A DNA stretch of 64,000 bases, from NCBI RefSeq assembly GCF_902806985.1, contig NZ_CADCXY010000007.1, positions 1 to 64,000 on the forward strand, read 5' to 3'. The translations under genes were made by a program, and so were the position numbers. The DNA comes from Pseudidiomarina piscicola. Its GTDB lineage: Bacteria; Pseudomonadota; Gammaproteobacteria; Enterobacterales; Alteromonadaceae. The notes beneath the pieces are model-generated. The model was not told the DNA's origin. It was given only the letters and a program-made list of their open reading frames with translations, and ran no database searches. Positions 20,045 through 27,997 of the stretch are shown here, one piece after another; the first letter of the stretch is position 1, and each line of letters opens with the position of its first letter.

Positions 20045-20845
20045 CTACGCATTTGATGTCCTTGCATCTTTTGACCGTCTGTACAGGTGCTTTTGCATGG
20101 CGGCACCTATATCTTTACCTTCAGTTATCAATTTCAGCAATTGGTTCATTTCATACACTGACTCAACAGTTACTGTACCGTCGATATCTTCGAGCGCGGC
20201 AATCATAAATCGATAATCATCTAACCCAACAGTCCGACTTCCGATCGGATATTTCCCAACGATTGCTTTGGATAGCTTTCCGAGCTTTACGGTATTACGT
20301 TCAGAGGTCCAACGTGAGATATATTCCGCAATTTCCGCGTTAGTAATAACCGATGGGTCAATTGAAACTGCCTCAAAAATAATTTCTTCGTACCTTTCAA
20401 CTCGTGTACGAACCTGTTCAACCATGTCACAAATAGTTCGATTTCGATGCGCTAGAGCTTTAACATTAAAATGCAACGCCATGATGAAACTAGTGAGTGT
20501 TTTCCGTGCTTCATCTGTACCCATTTGACTCTCTAACGCGTCAGTCGAGAGCTCGAAATCTTTCATCTGATCAAGAAATGACTCTTTTATATTCAATGGC
20601 TCGGAGTGCTTAGCAGCCTTCTCAAGAACTGTATCTATACCAGCCACTGCCGCAAACAATGCTAGGAATTCAATGAAGGAAAGTGAATACAGATCTGACC
20701 ACTTAGTAACGTATTTTTGAAGCTTTTCTTTCGCTTTTGGATCATTAGCCAGCGATTCGTAAAATTCACGTTCCCCCTCCTTTGAAGATTTCCGTAGCTT
20801 ATGAACTCCCTTTAATATTTTTTCTTTTTTTGATGTCAAAGTCAC
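20045..20845 (-). CDS. Unrecognised helical cargo protein of element 1
   Basis: A protein of 266 residues with no family I recognise. It begins with a Lys/Glu-rich helix (residues 1-50), then a short apolar segment around LYSLSFIEFLALFAAVAGID (about 52-71) that could be buried or membrane-associated. A mostly helical body follows. No catalytic motif is evident. It lies between rep and the GIY-YIG gene on the same strand, in the position where small satellites carry accessory or defence genes. A purine-rich stretch upstream (GGGATGATGTGAC) is a weak ribosome site. Confidence 0.7.
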   Translation of the reverse strand: MTLTSKKEKILKGVHKLRKSSKEGEREFYESLANDPKAKEKLQKYVTKWSDLYSLSFIEFLALFAAVAGIDTVLEKAAKHSEPLNIKESFLDQMKDFELSTDALESQMGTDEARKTLTSFIMALHFNVKALAHRNRTICDMVEQVRTRVERYEEIIFEAVSIDPSVITNAEIAEYISRWTSERNTVKLGKLSKAIVGKYPIGSRTVGLDDYRFMIAALEDIDGTVTVESVYEMNQLLKLITEGKDIGAAMQKHLYRRSKDARTSNA

Positions 20846-20925
20846 ATCATCCCTATTTGGTCAGTAAAACAATCTTTTACCAGATGAGTTCGCCTACTAC
20901 CTAGGATCTCATCACTATACCGCTC

Positions 20926-21294
20926 TTATTCACACCATTTCGGCCAACGATTGTAGCCAATTTTTGGATTATTAGATTTATGCTTACGAATCATTTCTAC
21001 CTCTTTCTGAGCCAACTCTGCCTCTGAACAATTTAGAGACTCCCAAAGTATCTGTTTCCTAACAGTATAATCTCGCTTGACTGCTTCAGAGAGGTTTTCA
21101 AAATCGCGATTTACCACCGCAATATCTGGACTACCAAAATATCGGTAACTTCCGACGCTATCTTTACCGATGTATATTTTCCCTGTTGGATAAGTCACCA
21201 TATATACCTGCTTCACTTTCTGACTCCTCGCCGATCCATATATCTTTTCCTCGAACTCGCGCTTGATCGTTAAGTGATAAGAGCTATCATACAA
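20926..21294 (-). CDS. GIY-YIG-superfamily nuclease-like protein
   Basis: A small protein of 122 residues. Residues about 29-50 contain the two-strand core VYMVTYPTGKIYIGKDS, equivalent to GIY...YIG, followed by a conserved RYFGSP segment. A C-terminal helix with a Glu (ELAQKEVEMIRKH) is placed like the metal-binding Glu of GIY-YIG nucleases, followed by GYN. The first motif is degenerate (MVTY), so activity is uncertain. Family members act as homing, repair or restriction nucleases. In this element it could nick DNA or act in defence. It is on the same strand as the 266-residue gene upstream of rep. Confidence 0.68.
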   Translation of the reverse strand: MYDSSYHLTIKREFEEKIYGSARSQKVKQVYMVTYPTGKIYIGKDSVGSYRYFGSPDIAVVNRDFENLSEAVKRDYTVRKQILWESLNCSEAELAQKEVEMIRKHKSNNPKIGYNRWPKWCE

Positions 21295-21403
21295 ATATGT
21301 AACATAAAAGAGAGTTTTTGAACATCTAGCTTTAACCTGATTTTACTTCTCTTTTCTCCAGCGCTAATCCAACTGCGCATTTGATTCGATAGAGGGATGT
21401 CGT

Positions 21404-21748
21404 ATGATGAACATAGAAATTTTAAAAGAGTTAATTCAACATGAAAATGAAGTTCTCGAGAGCTACATTAAGGAGTCTGTGTACCATCGAGAAAGTGTAT
21501 ATGGAGTGATAAAAAAGCTAATCGATGAGGGTGGGCAAACCAACAAATTGGTCGGTAAGCAGGTGAAAATTCTAGAACAATGTATTCAACCCGTTTTCAA
21601 TCATCCGTGCCCTGGACTTTCATTTATGGAGTTCGGCTGTTATGGCGATAACATAGTGGAGCCTTTTGATATTCTACATCCGCATGAGAGCGGAGATTAT
21701 TTATGTAATGATTGCCAGCACGTTTATAACGAATATGAGCAAAGGTGA
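21404..21748 (+). CDS. Small protein with putative C-terminal zinc ribbon
   Basis: A 114-residue protein with no recognised family. The N-terminal 60 residues are charged and helical. The C-terminal half holds four Cys in the pattern C-x(10)-C ... C-x2-C (HPCPGL, FGCYGD, LCNDC), plus His, suggesting a zinc-binding knuckle. It is divergent from the GIY-YIG gene across 109 bases. It starts at tandem ATGs preceded by AGAGGGATG. Its role is unknown; it may be regulatory or nucleic-acid-binding. Confidence 0.6.
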   Translation: MMNIEILKELIQHENEVLESYIKESVYHRESVYGVIKKLIDEGGQTNKLVGKQVKILEQCIQPVFNHPCPGLSFMEFGCYGDNIVEPFDILHPHESGDYLCNDCQHVYNEYEQR

Positions 21749-21907
21749 GCGCCCTAAACCCATAGTTCGAATAGAGCCTAGGTCAACTAGTGACGATTAC
21801 TAAGTAGTAATAACTAAAAATACACAGCTTTAATTTGATGCAACATTTAAATTCTAAACGTGGCAGTGTGAAGCCATGAATAAGGCTTACCGCCTTCGCA
21901 GTTAATA

Positions 21908-22438
21908 TTATAGTGGGAATATGGTAAGAACTGGCGTGATTCGGCTCTCCTGAGTACATTGCTCATATGCTTGCCTGATTCCTAGCATTATCGAAACCGG
22001 AGTAGTATCACTAGCTCTATTTTGTACTATGCGGTCACGGCAGTTTTTATCTAAGCCACTAGACTCAACGCAAAACGCATCAATCTGGTGGACTGAATGA
22101 TTAACTAAATCTTTATTAATCGCAAAGACAGCTAATTCAACTTTGTTCTGCGATAGCTTGACCAAATGTTCTTTGCATTGGTTTGAGCCCTGTGGATAGA
22201 GCCGTGCGGGAAACCCTTGAAGCATAGACTGCAAGTCACTGTTTATCTCTATACTCAACGCACGCCCCCACTTGTCAAATGCTCTAAATTCGATACGTTG
22301 GTGAGGTTGTGCGTGGTTTTCCGGCTCTGGGTTTAACTGGGCAAGTACCGTGTAGATTAGGACGCCACCAACCAAAACTACTATAATTTTAAACAAACCA
22401 CCCCCCCTAAATAATGCATTAGATATAAGTGTCTCCAA
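21908..22438 (-). CDS. Membrane-anchored hypothetical protein, 5' side disturbed by IS
   Basis: A protein of unknown family with one N-terminal transmembrane segment (LFKIIVVLVGGVLIYTVLAQL) and a roughly 140-residue periplasmic domain containing five Cys. The longest version starts at a TTG (22438), and its frame stays open into the adjacent IS. A run of G followed by TTG at 22396 is a likelier start, giving 162 residues beginning at the membrane anchor. The IS3-family copy inserted 15 bases upstream of 22438 will have removed the original promoter. Confidence 0.55.
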   Translation of the reverse strand: METLISNALFRGGGLFKIIVVLVGGVLIYTVLAQLNPEPENHAQPHQRIEFRAFDKWGRALSIEINSDLQSMLQGFPARLYPQGSNQCKEHLVKLSQNKVELAVFAINKDLVNHSVHQIDAFCVESSGLDKNCRDRIVQNRASDTTPVSIMLGIRQAYEQCTQESRITPVLTIFPL

Positions 22439-22517
22439 TTTTAAGCAGCAGTTTGGACTTCCCAGACTTTGCTAGACACTTTTAACAGTTACAATGTAAC
22501 TCAAACTAGAGGTGTTT

Positions 22518-22796
22518 ATGAGCAAAGGCAAACGGTATACCGAAGAATTTAAAATTGAAGCCGTCAAGCAGGTCACTGAGCGCGGCCATTCTGTTTATGA
22601 TGTCGCTGATCGTCTGGGCATTTCCGTCAAATCACTTTACGACTGGCGTGCTAAATACGGTCAGGACAATAAAGCCAATAAATCCTCCGATGAACAACTG
22701 CGCATAGCAAAGCTTGAAGCTGAGATAAAACGCGTTAAGGAGGAACGGGATATATTAAAAAAGGCCGCAAAGTACTTTGCAGGCGAGTCCGAGTAA
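22518..22796 (+). CDS. IS3-family transposase OrfA
   Basis: A 92-residue DNA-binding subunit: HTH (YTEEFKIEAVKQVTERGHSVYDVADRLGI region) and a C-terminal leucine-zipper-like coiled coil. The ATG at 22518 is chosen because GAGG stands five bases upstream; a GTG at 22512 overlaps that site. Programmed -1 frameshifting at A-AAA-AAG near its end would fuse it to OrfB to make the active transposase, as is standard in this family. Confidence 0.9.
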   Translation: MSKGKRYTEEFKIEAVKQVTERGHSVYDVADRLGISVKSLYDWRAKYGQDNKANKSSDEQLRIAKLEAEIKRVKEERDILKKAAKYFAGESE

Positions 22797-22843
22797 AGTA
22801 CGCCTTTATCCGTGATCATCAAAATCAGTTCTCTGTTTCGGCC

Positions 22844-23665
22844 ATGTGCCGGGTGTTGAAACTGAACCGCAGTGGCTTCTATGCCTGGTTGAAGAAACCT
22901 TTGAGCGACCGCGCCATAGAAGACGCACGGCTTTTAAAACGCATTAAAGCGTTCTTCATTGCCAGTGGCGGCACTTACGGCAGCCCCTGGATCCACAAAG
23001 ACTTACGTGAAGCCGGTGAAAAATGCAGTGTTCATCGTGTTGCTAAGATCATGCGCCTCAATAAGCTCAGAGCTCAAATCGGTTATAAACGTCGGCATAT
23101 AAAAGGCGGTAAGCCTGGCCGGGTGGCAGACAATGTCTTAGAGCGGCAGTTTAACCCAAAAGCGCCGAATACTTCGTGGGTAAGCGACATTACCTACGTG
23201 CGCACCTATGAAGGTTTCCTTTACGTGGCAACGGTTATCGACTTGTTCTCCAGGCGCGTTGTCGGCTGGTCAATGGACAAAAATATGGATAAACACCTGG
23301 TTATCAGAGCACTGCTCATGGCGGTTTATCAGCGACGTCCAAAAGAGAAGGTGTTGGTGCATAGCGATCAGGGCAGCCAGTACGGCAGCTCTGATTACCT
23401 GGCGTTCATGAAAGAGCACAACCTAATACCGTCGATGAGCCGACGTGGGAACTGCCACGACAACGCTGTTGCTGAAAGCTTCTTTGCCACGTTTAAAAAG
23501 CGGGTTATTCGAAAGAAAATATACCCAAACCGAAATGAGGCGAAGACTGAGATATTTAATTTTATCGAGATGTTTTACAATCCGAAAAAGCGTCATTCTC
23601 ATACAGGCGGCGTATCGCCTGCTAACTTTGAAAAGGCGTACTTTGAGAATTTACAGACTGTCTAG
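22844..23665 (+). CDS. IS3-family transposase OrfB (DDE integrase domain)
   Basis: The catalytic half of the IS3 transposase. The DDE triad is visible in VSDITYV, VHSDQGSQY and DNAVAESFF. The open frame extends upstream of the ATG to the frameshift site at 22757, so the natural product is probably the OrfAB fusion; the ATG-initiated form of 273 residues may be a minor product. No stops or frameshifts are seen, so the element appears active. Confidence 0.92.
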   Translation: MCRVLKLNRSGFYAWLKKPLSDRAIEDARLLKRIKAFFIASGGTYGSPWIHKDLREAGEKCSVHRVAKIMRLNKLRAQIGYKRRHIKGGKPGRVADNVLERQFNPKAPNTSWVSDITYVRTYEGFLYVATVIDLFSRRVVGWSMDKNMDKHLVIRALLMAVYQRRPKEKVLVHSDQGSQYGSSDYLAFMKEHNLIPSMSRRGNCHDNAVAESFFATFKKRVIRKKIYPNRNEAKTEIFNFIEMFYNPKKRHSHTGGVSPANFEKAYFENLQTV

Positions 23666-23755
23666 TGAAAGCTGGGAAGTCCAGTTATTCGTAGAACTAA
23701 TGAGTCACTTTCGGTTATTGCTTTGTTTAAGAAACATTACAAACTAAATTGCTTC

Positions 23756-24238
23756 TTACTTAATATCGTCCTTGTCTACTTTTAGCACCGCTTGATATGT
23801 ATCATTCAAGTACGTGCGAAGGCCACTCAATATTTTTCCACTCCAGCCGTCGGAAGTTACATCACCACTAAAACCGATATCTTTTGAGCCCTCGACAAGA
23901 ACCCTAACTTGGGTATCTTTGCCATTTAGAGACCTAAAATAGACCCCAGCTAAGACATTCCAATCATGTGCTGTCATTCCGTGTTCACCAATGACCACGC
24001 CCTTAATCTTATCTACCTTCCGCAATGAAAAACCTGCATTTCCCAAGCCAACCTTAGCGGCCTCATACACTTGTTCCGGACTGTAACCGTAGAAGGTTTC
24101 CGCATGCTGGTACTCAGACCAACCGGTTTTCCCCTCCACCGCATCAAAATCGACTTCGGAAGCATCTGTTGGCATCATACCTATCGTCGCACAGCCGTTT
24201 AACATAACGAGGCTGATTACTAGCAATAGTGTTTTCAT
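23756..24238 (-). CDS. Putative lipoprotein, DUF3568-like size class
   Basis: A predicted lipoprotein of 160 residues. Starting at the ATG 24238, a signal peptide ends in the lipobox LNGC with Cys16. The mature part contains the segment VYEAAKVGLGNAGFSLRKVDKIKGVVIGEHG, an alpha/beta pattern typical of small envelope lipoproteins. Family membership is only suggested. An upstream ATG (24259) would push the signal peptide inside. It is the last gene of element 1 before the right att copy. Confidence 0.62.
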   Translation of the reverse strand: MKTLLLVISLVMLNGCATIGMMPTDASEVDFDAVEGKTGWSEYQHAETFYGYSPEQVYEAAKVGLGNAGFSLRKVDKIKGVVIGEHGMTAHDWNVLAGVYFRSLNGKDTQVRVLVEGSKDIGFSGDVTSDGWSGKILSGLRTYLNDTYQAVLKVDKDDIK

Positions 24239-24308
24239 AAAATATCCTTGTAAAACCACTTCAATTTAGAAACGTTTACACCTAGACAACAAAAACACAA
24301 AATAACAG

Positions 24309-24347
24309 ATGTACCAAATTTGTACCAGTTCAGATGGAAATGTACCA
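24309..24347. repeat. TGTACCA direct repeats, right end of element 1
   Basis: ATGTACCA at 24309, TTGTACCA at 24320 and ATGTACCA at 24340, about 90 bases inside the right att copy. They mirror the three copies near the integrase end (17501-17527), which supports a role as integrase or excisionase arm sites. Confidence 0.6.
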
Positions 24348-24433
24348 ATTTGACCGTAAATATGAGAAGAACGAAACGCCGCAACTGGTTGTTTTTATTA
24401 ACTATTGGTGATTACCAACTAATGTCATAACTA

Positions 24434-24480
24434 ATTGAAAATCCTCGTGTCGGTGGTTCGATTCCGCCTCTGGGCACCAC
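24434..24480. repeat. att copy 2: duplicated tRNA-Phe 3' half
   Basis: About 46 bases repeat the tRNA-Phe sequence from the anticodon loop to the CCA end with one mismatch (CCTCTGGG for CCTCCGGG). The 5' half of the tRNA is absent, so this is not a gene. It marks the junction between element 1 and element 2. Confidence 0.93.
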
Positions 24481-24589
24481 CATCCCTTCCAATGCCGTCC
24501 ATACTTGTACTTTAAGCTTTAATTAATCAAGTACTTGGACGGGGTTGGAGTCTTTTTTAGTCTTTTCTGGTTCAGTAACATCCACACTT

Positions 24590-24644
24590 TTTAGTACACT
24601 GTTTAGTAACACAGAATAAAATGTACTAAAGGCGTGTTACTAAA
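24590..24644. promoter_or_regulatory. Nested inverted repeats upstream of the truncated integrase
   Basis: TTTAGTACA (24590-24598) faces TGTACTAAA (24622-24630), and TTTAGTAACAC (24602-24612) faces GTGTTACTAAA (24634-24644), which abuts the ATG at 24645. The layout fits an autoregulatory operator and/or integrase arm sites. Related motifs near the right end (61551-61573) favour the arm-site reading. Confidence 0.6.
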
Positions 24645-24983
24645 ATGCCCCGTAACACTAAACCATTGAGCGCTCGAGAAGTTAGCGAGGCTAAGCCCAA
24701 AGACAAAGAATACAACCTTTCTGATGGTCAAGGACTGCACCTAAGAGTCAAACCATCGGGCAAGAGGGTTTGGATCTTCAATTATTTCGAGCCCTTCACC
24801 AAACGCCGCAGAAATTTAACCCTTGGCACCTTCCCCGATTTGTCTTTAGCGTTAGCACGTGAAAAGCGCCAGCAAAATCGGGAGCTACTCGCTCAGGATA
24901 TTGATCCCATATCTCATCGTGACGAACAGTTTGAAACGAAACGAGCTGCTGCCAATAATACATTCAAAGCAGGGAGGGTATAA
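24645..24983 (+). pseudogene. Truncated P4-type integrase (N-terminal arm-binding part)
   Basis: The first about 100 residues match the N-terminal domain (DUF4102) of P4-like tyrosine integrases: LSAREVSEAKPKDKEYNLSDGQ, GLHLRVKPSGKRVWIFNY, and LTLGTFPDLSLALAREKR. Full proteins have about 400 residues. Here the core-binding and catalytic domains are missing and the frame ends after 112 residues. It was presumably the integrase of element 2, lying 165 bases inside the left att copy. Confidence 0.85.
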
Positions 24984-25168
24984 AGGGGGAAATCGCCCGT
25001 TTTTAGTGGGTTTTCTTGTTCCCATTATTGCATTTTGAGAACTTAGTAGTAATCAAAACAGAAATCTCATTGAAAATATGGTGTTACTTCAGGGGAAAGG
25101 TCACAAGCTTTGATTGAGAACGGCTTTTAATTAATGTACAGTAGTGACGTCTTTTTAAAACGTAGGTA

Positions 25169-25513
25169 ATGATGCTTAGACTGGGATTTTTATTACTGGT
25201 GCTTGCTGCCGTTCTGACTCAAATCAGTCAGTCGGTTGCTGACGTGCATCAATCTCACCAGTCATCTTCTGAGCAACACCTCAATTTTGAGCATGACGAA
25301 TCGCACATCGATAAGCGAAACCTCCCTAAAAGTGGCGAAATCAGCTTTGACTGCCATCATTGCTGTCACTGCCATGGTTCATTTCATTTATATGCCATGA
25401 AGGCTGAAAAAACTCTCGCTTTACCACGAATGGGCACAATACGTCCTGGGTATACTGAGTTTTACACTAACCCTCTATCATCGCCGCTGTTCCGGCCTCC
25501 TATCTCCTCATAA
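25169..25513 (+). CDS. Small exported His/Cys-rich protein (CzcI-like), heads the czc cluster
   Basis: A 114-residue protein with a signal peptide (to about residue 25). The mature chain is rich in His and has the Cys/His cluster CHHCCHCHG, and it ends in LFRPPISS. Position and composition resemble CzcI-type proteins preceding RND metal efflux genes. The FRPPI ending recurs in two other small exported proteins here (48426-48755, 57353-57697). The likely role is periplasmic metal binding or sensing; this is inferred. Confidence 0.68.
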   Translation: MMLRLGFLLLVLAAVLTQISQSVADVHQSHQSSSEQHLNFEHDESHIDKRNLPKSGEISFDCHHCCHCHGSFHLYAMKAEKTLALPRMGTIRPGYTEFYTNPLSSPLFRPPISS

Positions 25514-25586
25514 CTGCCTAATAAGCTGCTTTAGCAGCGCAAGAAAATCATTATTTTACGCAGTAATATGACTGAGGAGTCTATCT

Positions 25587-26837
25587 ATGGGTCCGTTTTC
25601 GACACATAGCAAACGCTTGTTTATTGCCGTTAGTCTGGCAATAAGTTCAAGCTACGCCAATGCACAACAGTTGCCCGATCAATGGCAAAAAACTGTGCAG
25701 CAACACCCCAGTGTTGAAGCCGCTCAACAGCAGGCTGAAGCGCTGATCCAACAGGGCAAACAATTAAATCAACCTTTGTACAACCCTAGCTTATCGTCAC
25801 GCTTAGAGCGCGAGGGTGACATCAATAATTACACTGTTGGCCTAAGCCAAACGCTGGACTGGAGCACTCGCAATGAAGCAAGAGCCAGTCAGAGTGACGC
25901 CATGACGGCTATGGCAGTGAGTATTTATCGCCAGTCGGCGACATCGCATGCTAAAACTTTGTTGAATGCCTATGTGCAATGGCTGGATGCAAAACAGCGT
26001 TACGCACTGGCCGAGCAACAAGAGAAAATCGTTAAACAGGCGATAAGCCTGGTTGCCGAACGACGTAAAGCCGGTGACTTAGGTGCCGTCGACGAACAAC
26101 TGACGGTACTCGCACTAAGTCGGCAACTGCAACAAACGGCAGCTGCTTATCAACAACTGCAATCCGCTGAAGCAGAGTTAAACGCTCTGCTAACAACGTC
26201 TGATGTCGGTCAACTCTCCATTAATGAGGAGCTATTTAACGTTGAACCTGCGTTAACGACTCGTTGGCAACAACATCCAGCGTTAAAAGCCGCTTACCTG
26301 CAATGGCAATTAAAGCGCGCCGATGTCGACTGGAAACGCTCGTTAACCACCGCCAACCCAACCATAGGCGTCGAAGCGGGCGAGAGCGATAACGAAACAG
26401 TAGTTGGCTTATCATTCAGCATTCCACTACAGATTCGCAATAACTACAGCGATGCGGTACGCGCAGCCAATAGCGAAGCTGTTGCTGAAGAAAAACGTTT
26501 GATTGCACTAAGGCAACAATGGCAAGCAGCACTGAAATCATCTCTTAACAATTATCGTTTTGTGAAAAAACAGTGGCAAAGCTGGCAAAAAGACTTTCAA
26601 TCTCGGCAGGATGAGTCGATGCAGGTGATTGAACAGTCCTGGCTCGCCGGTGACCTATCCACCACAGACTACCTCACCGCTATGCAACAGCAGCTCGATA
26701 GCCAATTTGCAGGGATAGCGCTGCAAACACAATATCGGTTGGCCGCCATTGAATGGTTGTACCGTTCGGGCGAACTCAGTAAAGCACTGACGTTATCGCC
26801 GTTAAGCCAGCCAACAAACGCAGAGATTGGAGAGTAA
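25587..26837 (+). CDS. czcC: Outer membrane factor of RND metal efflux (CzcC-like)
   Basis: The TolC-family channel of a tripartite cation exporter, 416 residues, with a signal peptide ending near ANA. Two OEP repeats with long coiled-coil helices are evident (about 50-210 and 230-400). A typical opening is QHPSVEAAQQQAEAL with YNPSLSSRLERE. The czcB gene follows after 3 bases. The metal is not defined by this subunit. Confidence 0.85.
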   Translation: MGPFSTHSKRLFIAVSLAISSSYANAQQLPDQWQKTVQQHPSVEAAQQQAEALIQQGKQLNQPLYNPSLSSRLEREGDINNYTVGLSQTLDWSTRNEARASQSDAMTAMAVSIYRQSATSHAKTLLNAYVQWLDAKQRYALAEQQEKIVKQAISLVAERRKAGDLGAVDEQLTVLALSRQLQQTAAAYQQLQSAEAELNALLTTSDVGQLSINEELFNVEPALTTRWQQHPALKAAYLQWQLKRADVDWKRSLTTANPTIGVEAGESDNETVVGLSFSIPLQIRNNYSDAVRAANSEAVAEEKRLIALRQQWQAALKSSLNNYRFVKKQWQSWQKDFQSRQDESMQVIEQSWLAGDLSTTDYLTAMQQQLDSQFAGIALQTQYRLAAIEWLYRSGELSKALTLSPLSQPTNAEIGE

Positions 26838-26840
26838 ACG

Positions 26841-27986
26841 ATGTCAGTAAAACCTTTATACGCAGCAATAGCACTTGCGCTTAGCTTTTCGGTTATGGCG
26901 CAGGATGAACACGGACACGACGAAAAAGAAGATACCCACAAGGAAGAAGGCAAACACGAGCAAGGTGAACATAAGGAAAGCCCAGGCGTGGAGCTATCCA
27001 GCAAGCAGCTGTCTATGGCAGATATCACCACGCGAACCTTGCAAACTCAAGTTATTGAATATCCGGTTTATGCCCCGGGCGAGGTGGTTGCTAACGACTT
27101 TAATAGCTATATCGTGAGTCCGCGCATCGATTCGACCGTTCTCAAACGTTTTGTCAGTATTGGCGACCACGTCGAAAAAGGTGAACCACTAGCCACCCTC
27201 TTCAGCGCCACCATGGCGGAGGCGCAAAGTCAGTATTTGGTCACACTTAACGAATGGCAACGCGTGCAGTCACTCGGTGAGTCAACGGTTGGTGAAAAAC
27301 GCTTTGTTGAAGCGAAAAACGCCTTTACCTCAGCGCAAGCGCAACTCAAAGCATTTGGTATGTCAGCCAGTGATATTAAGCGTTTAAGTAAAGCTGACTA
27401 CCCTATCGGCGAATACCAACTGACCTCAGAAATTGGCGGGATTGTGGTTAGCGATAACTTCAAGCAAGGCCAGCAAGTTAATGCCGGAAATCACTTGGTT
27501 GAAGTGCTGCAAGAAGAAACCTTGTGGGTTAATGCTCGTCTACCAGGCTCAGCTGACCTTAATGTGCAGTTTGGTGATCCTGTTACAGTGAGTGTCGACA
27601 ATCAGCGCTTTGCGGCAAAAGTCATTCAGGAAGGCCACACAATAGACCATAAAACCCGCACCCGAACGGTACGACTTGCGGTAAATAACGAAAAGGACCA
27701 ATTACACCCTGGTTTATTTGCGGATGTTTATTTCTCAGTCAAGTCGGATGGACCGGTGCTTGCAGTTAAGGACTCAGCCTTAATGCGGGCATCTGATGGT
27801 GACTGGCAGATATTCATTGAGCACGAACCCGGAAAGTTTGAACCGAAGAAAGTCGAATTGGTTGATGAAAAAGGTCCGTGGAAAGTCATTCGAGGCGTTA
27901 AGGAAGGCACAGAGTACGTCGATAACGGCGCGTTTTTCGTTCGCTCACAAATCGCTAAAGGCGGTTTTGACCCACATAACCACTAA
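26841..27986 (+). CDS. czcB: RND efflux periplasmic adaptor (CzcB-like)
   Basis: The membrane-fusion protein joining CzcA and CzcC, 381 residues. A signal peptide is followed by a His/Glu/Lys-rich low-complexity stretch (about 22-50, HGHDEKED and similar) that probably binds divalent cations. Then come the lipoyl/barrel-sandwich halves (PRIDSTVLKRFVSIGDHVEKGEPL and SEIGGIVVSDNFKQGQQV) and beta-barrel domains. The His-rich start favours Zn/Co/Cd/Ni rather than Cu. It is in an operon with czcC and the broken czcA. Confidence 0.88.
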   Translation: MSVKPLYAAIALALSFSVMAQDEHGHDEKEDTHKEEGKHEQGEHKESPGVELSSKQLSMADITTRTLQTQVIEYPVYAPGEVVANDFNSYIVSPRIDSTVLKRFVSIGDHVEKGEPLATLFSATMAEAQSQYLVTLNEWQRVQSLGESTVGEKRFVEAKNAFTSAQAQLKAFGMSASDIKRLSKADYPIGEYQLTSEIGGIVVSDNFKQGQQVNAGNHLVEVLQEETLWVNARLPGSADLNVQFGDPVTVSVDNQRFAAKVIQEGHTIDHKTRTRTVRLAVNNEKDQLHPGLFADVYFSVKSDGPVLAVKDSALMRASDGDWQIFIEHEPGKFEPKKVELVDEKGPWKVIRGVKEGTEYVDNGAFFVRSQIAKGGFDPHNH

Positions 27987-27997
27987 CAGGAGGTTGT

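Larger units (their letters stand above)
22454..23683 (+). mobile_element. IS3-family insertion sequence, copy 1
   Basis: 1230 bp with imperfect 25-bp terminal inverted repeats beginning TGGACTTCCCAG and a 3-bp target duplication GTT (22451-22453 and 23684-23686). It encodes OrfA and OrfB in -1 phase with an A-AAA-AAG slippery heptamer at 22757-22763. A copy that looks identical lies at 35244-36473. The intact ends and target duplication show a recent, complete insertion into element 1. Confidence 0.95.
17376..24480. mobile_element. Integrated element 1 (integrase / HTH / RCR-type Rep element)
   Basis: This is delimited by the tRNA-Phe 3' end and its near-perfect 46-base repeat at 24434-24480, which has one mismatch. 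Inside, from the left, are a complete tyrosine integrase, an excisionase-like HTH protein, a rolling-circle-type replication protein, then cargo genes and an IS3-family insertion. TGTACCA direct repeats stand near both ends and are candidate integrase arm sites. Size (about 7 kb, 5.9 kb without the IS) and gene order resemble small integrative, replicative satellites rather than a full phage or ICE, since no capsid or conjugation genes are present. Confidence 0.82.

Noticed and set aside
24434-24480. A second tRNA-Phe gene
   Set aside because: Only the 3' half, from the anticodon loop onward, is present; there is no acceptor 5' strand or D-arm. It is an att duplication.
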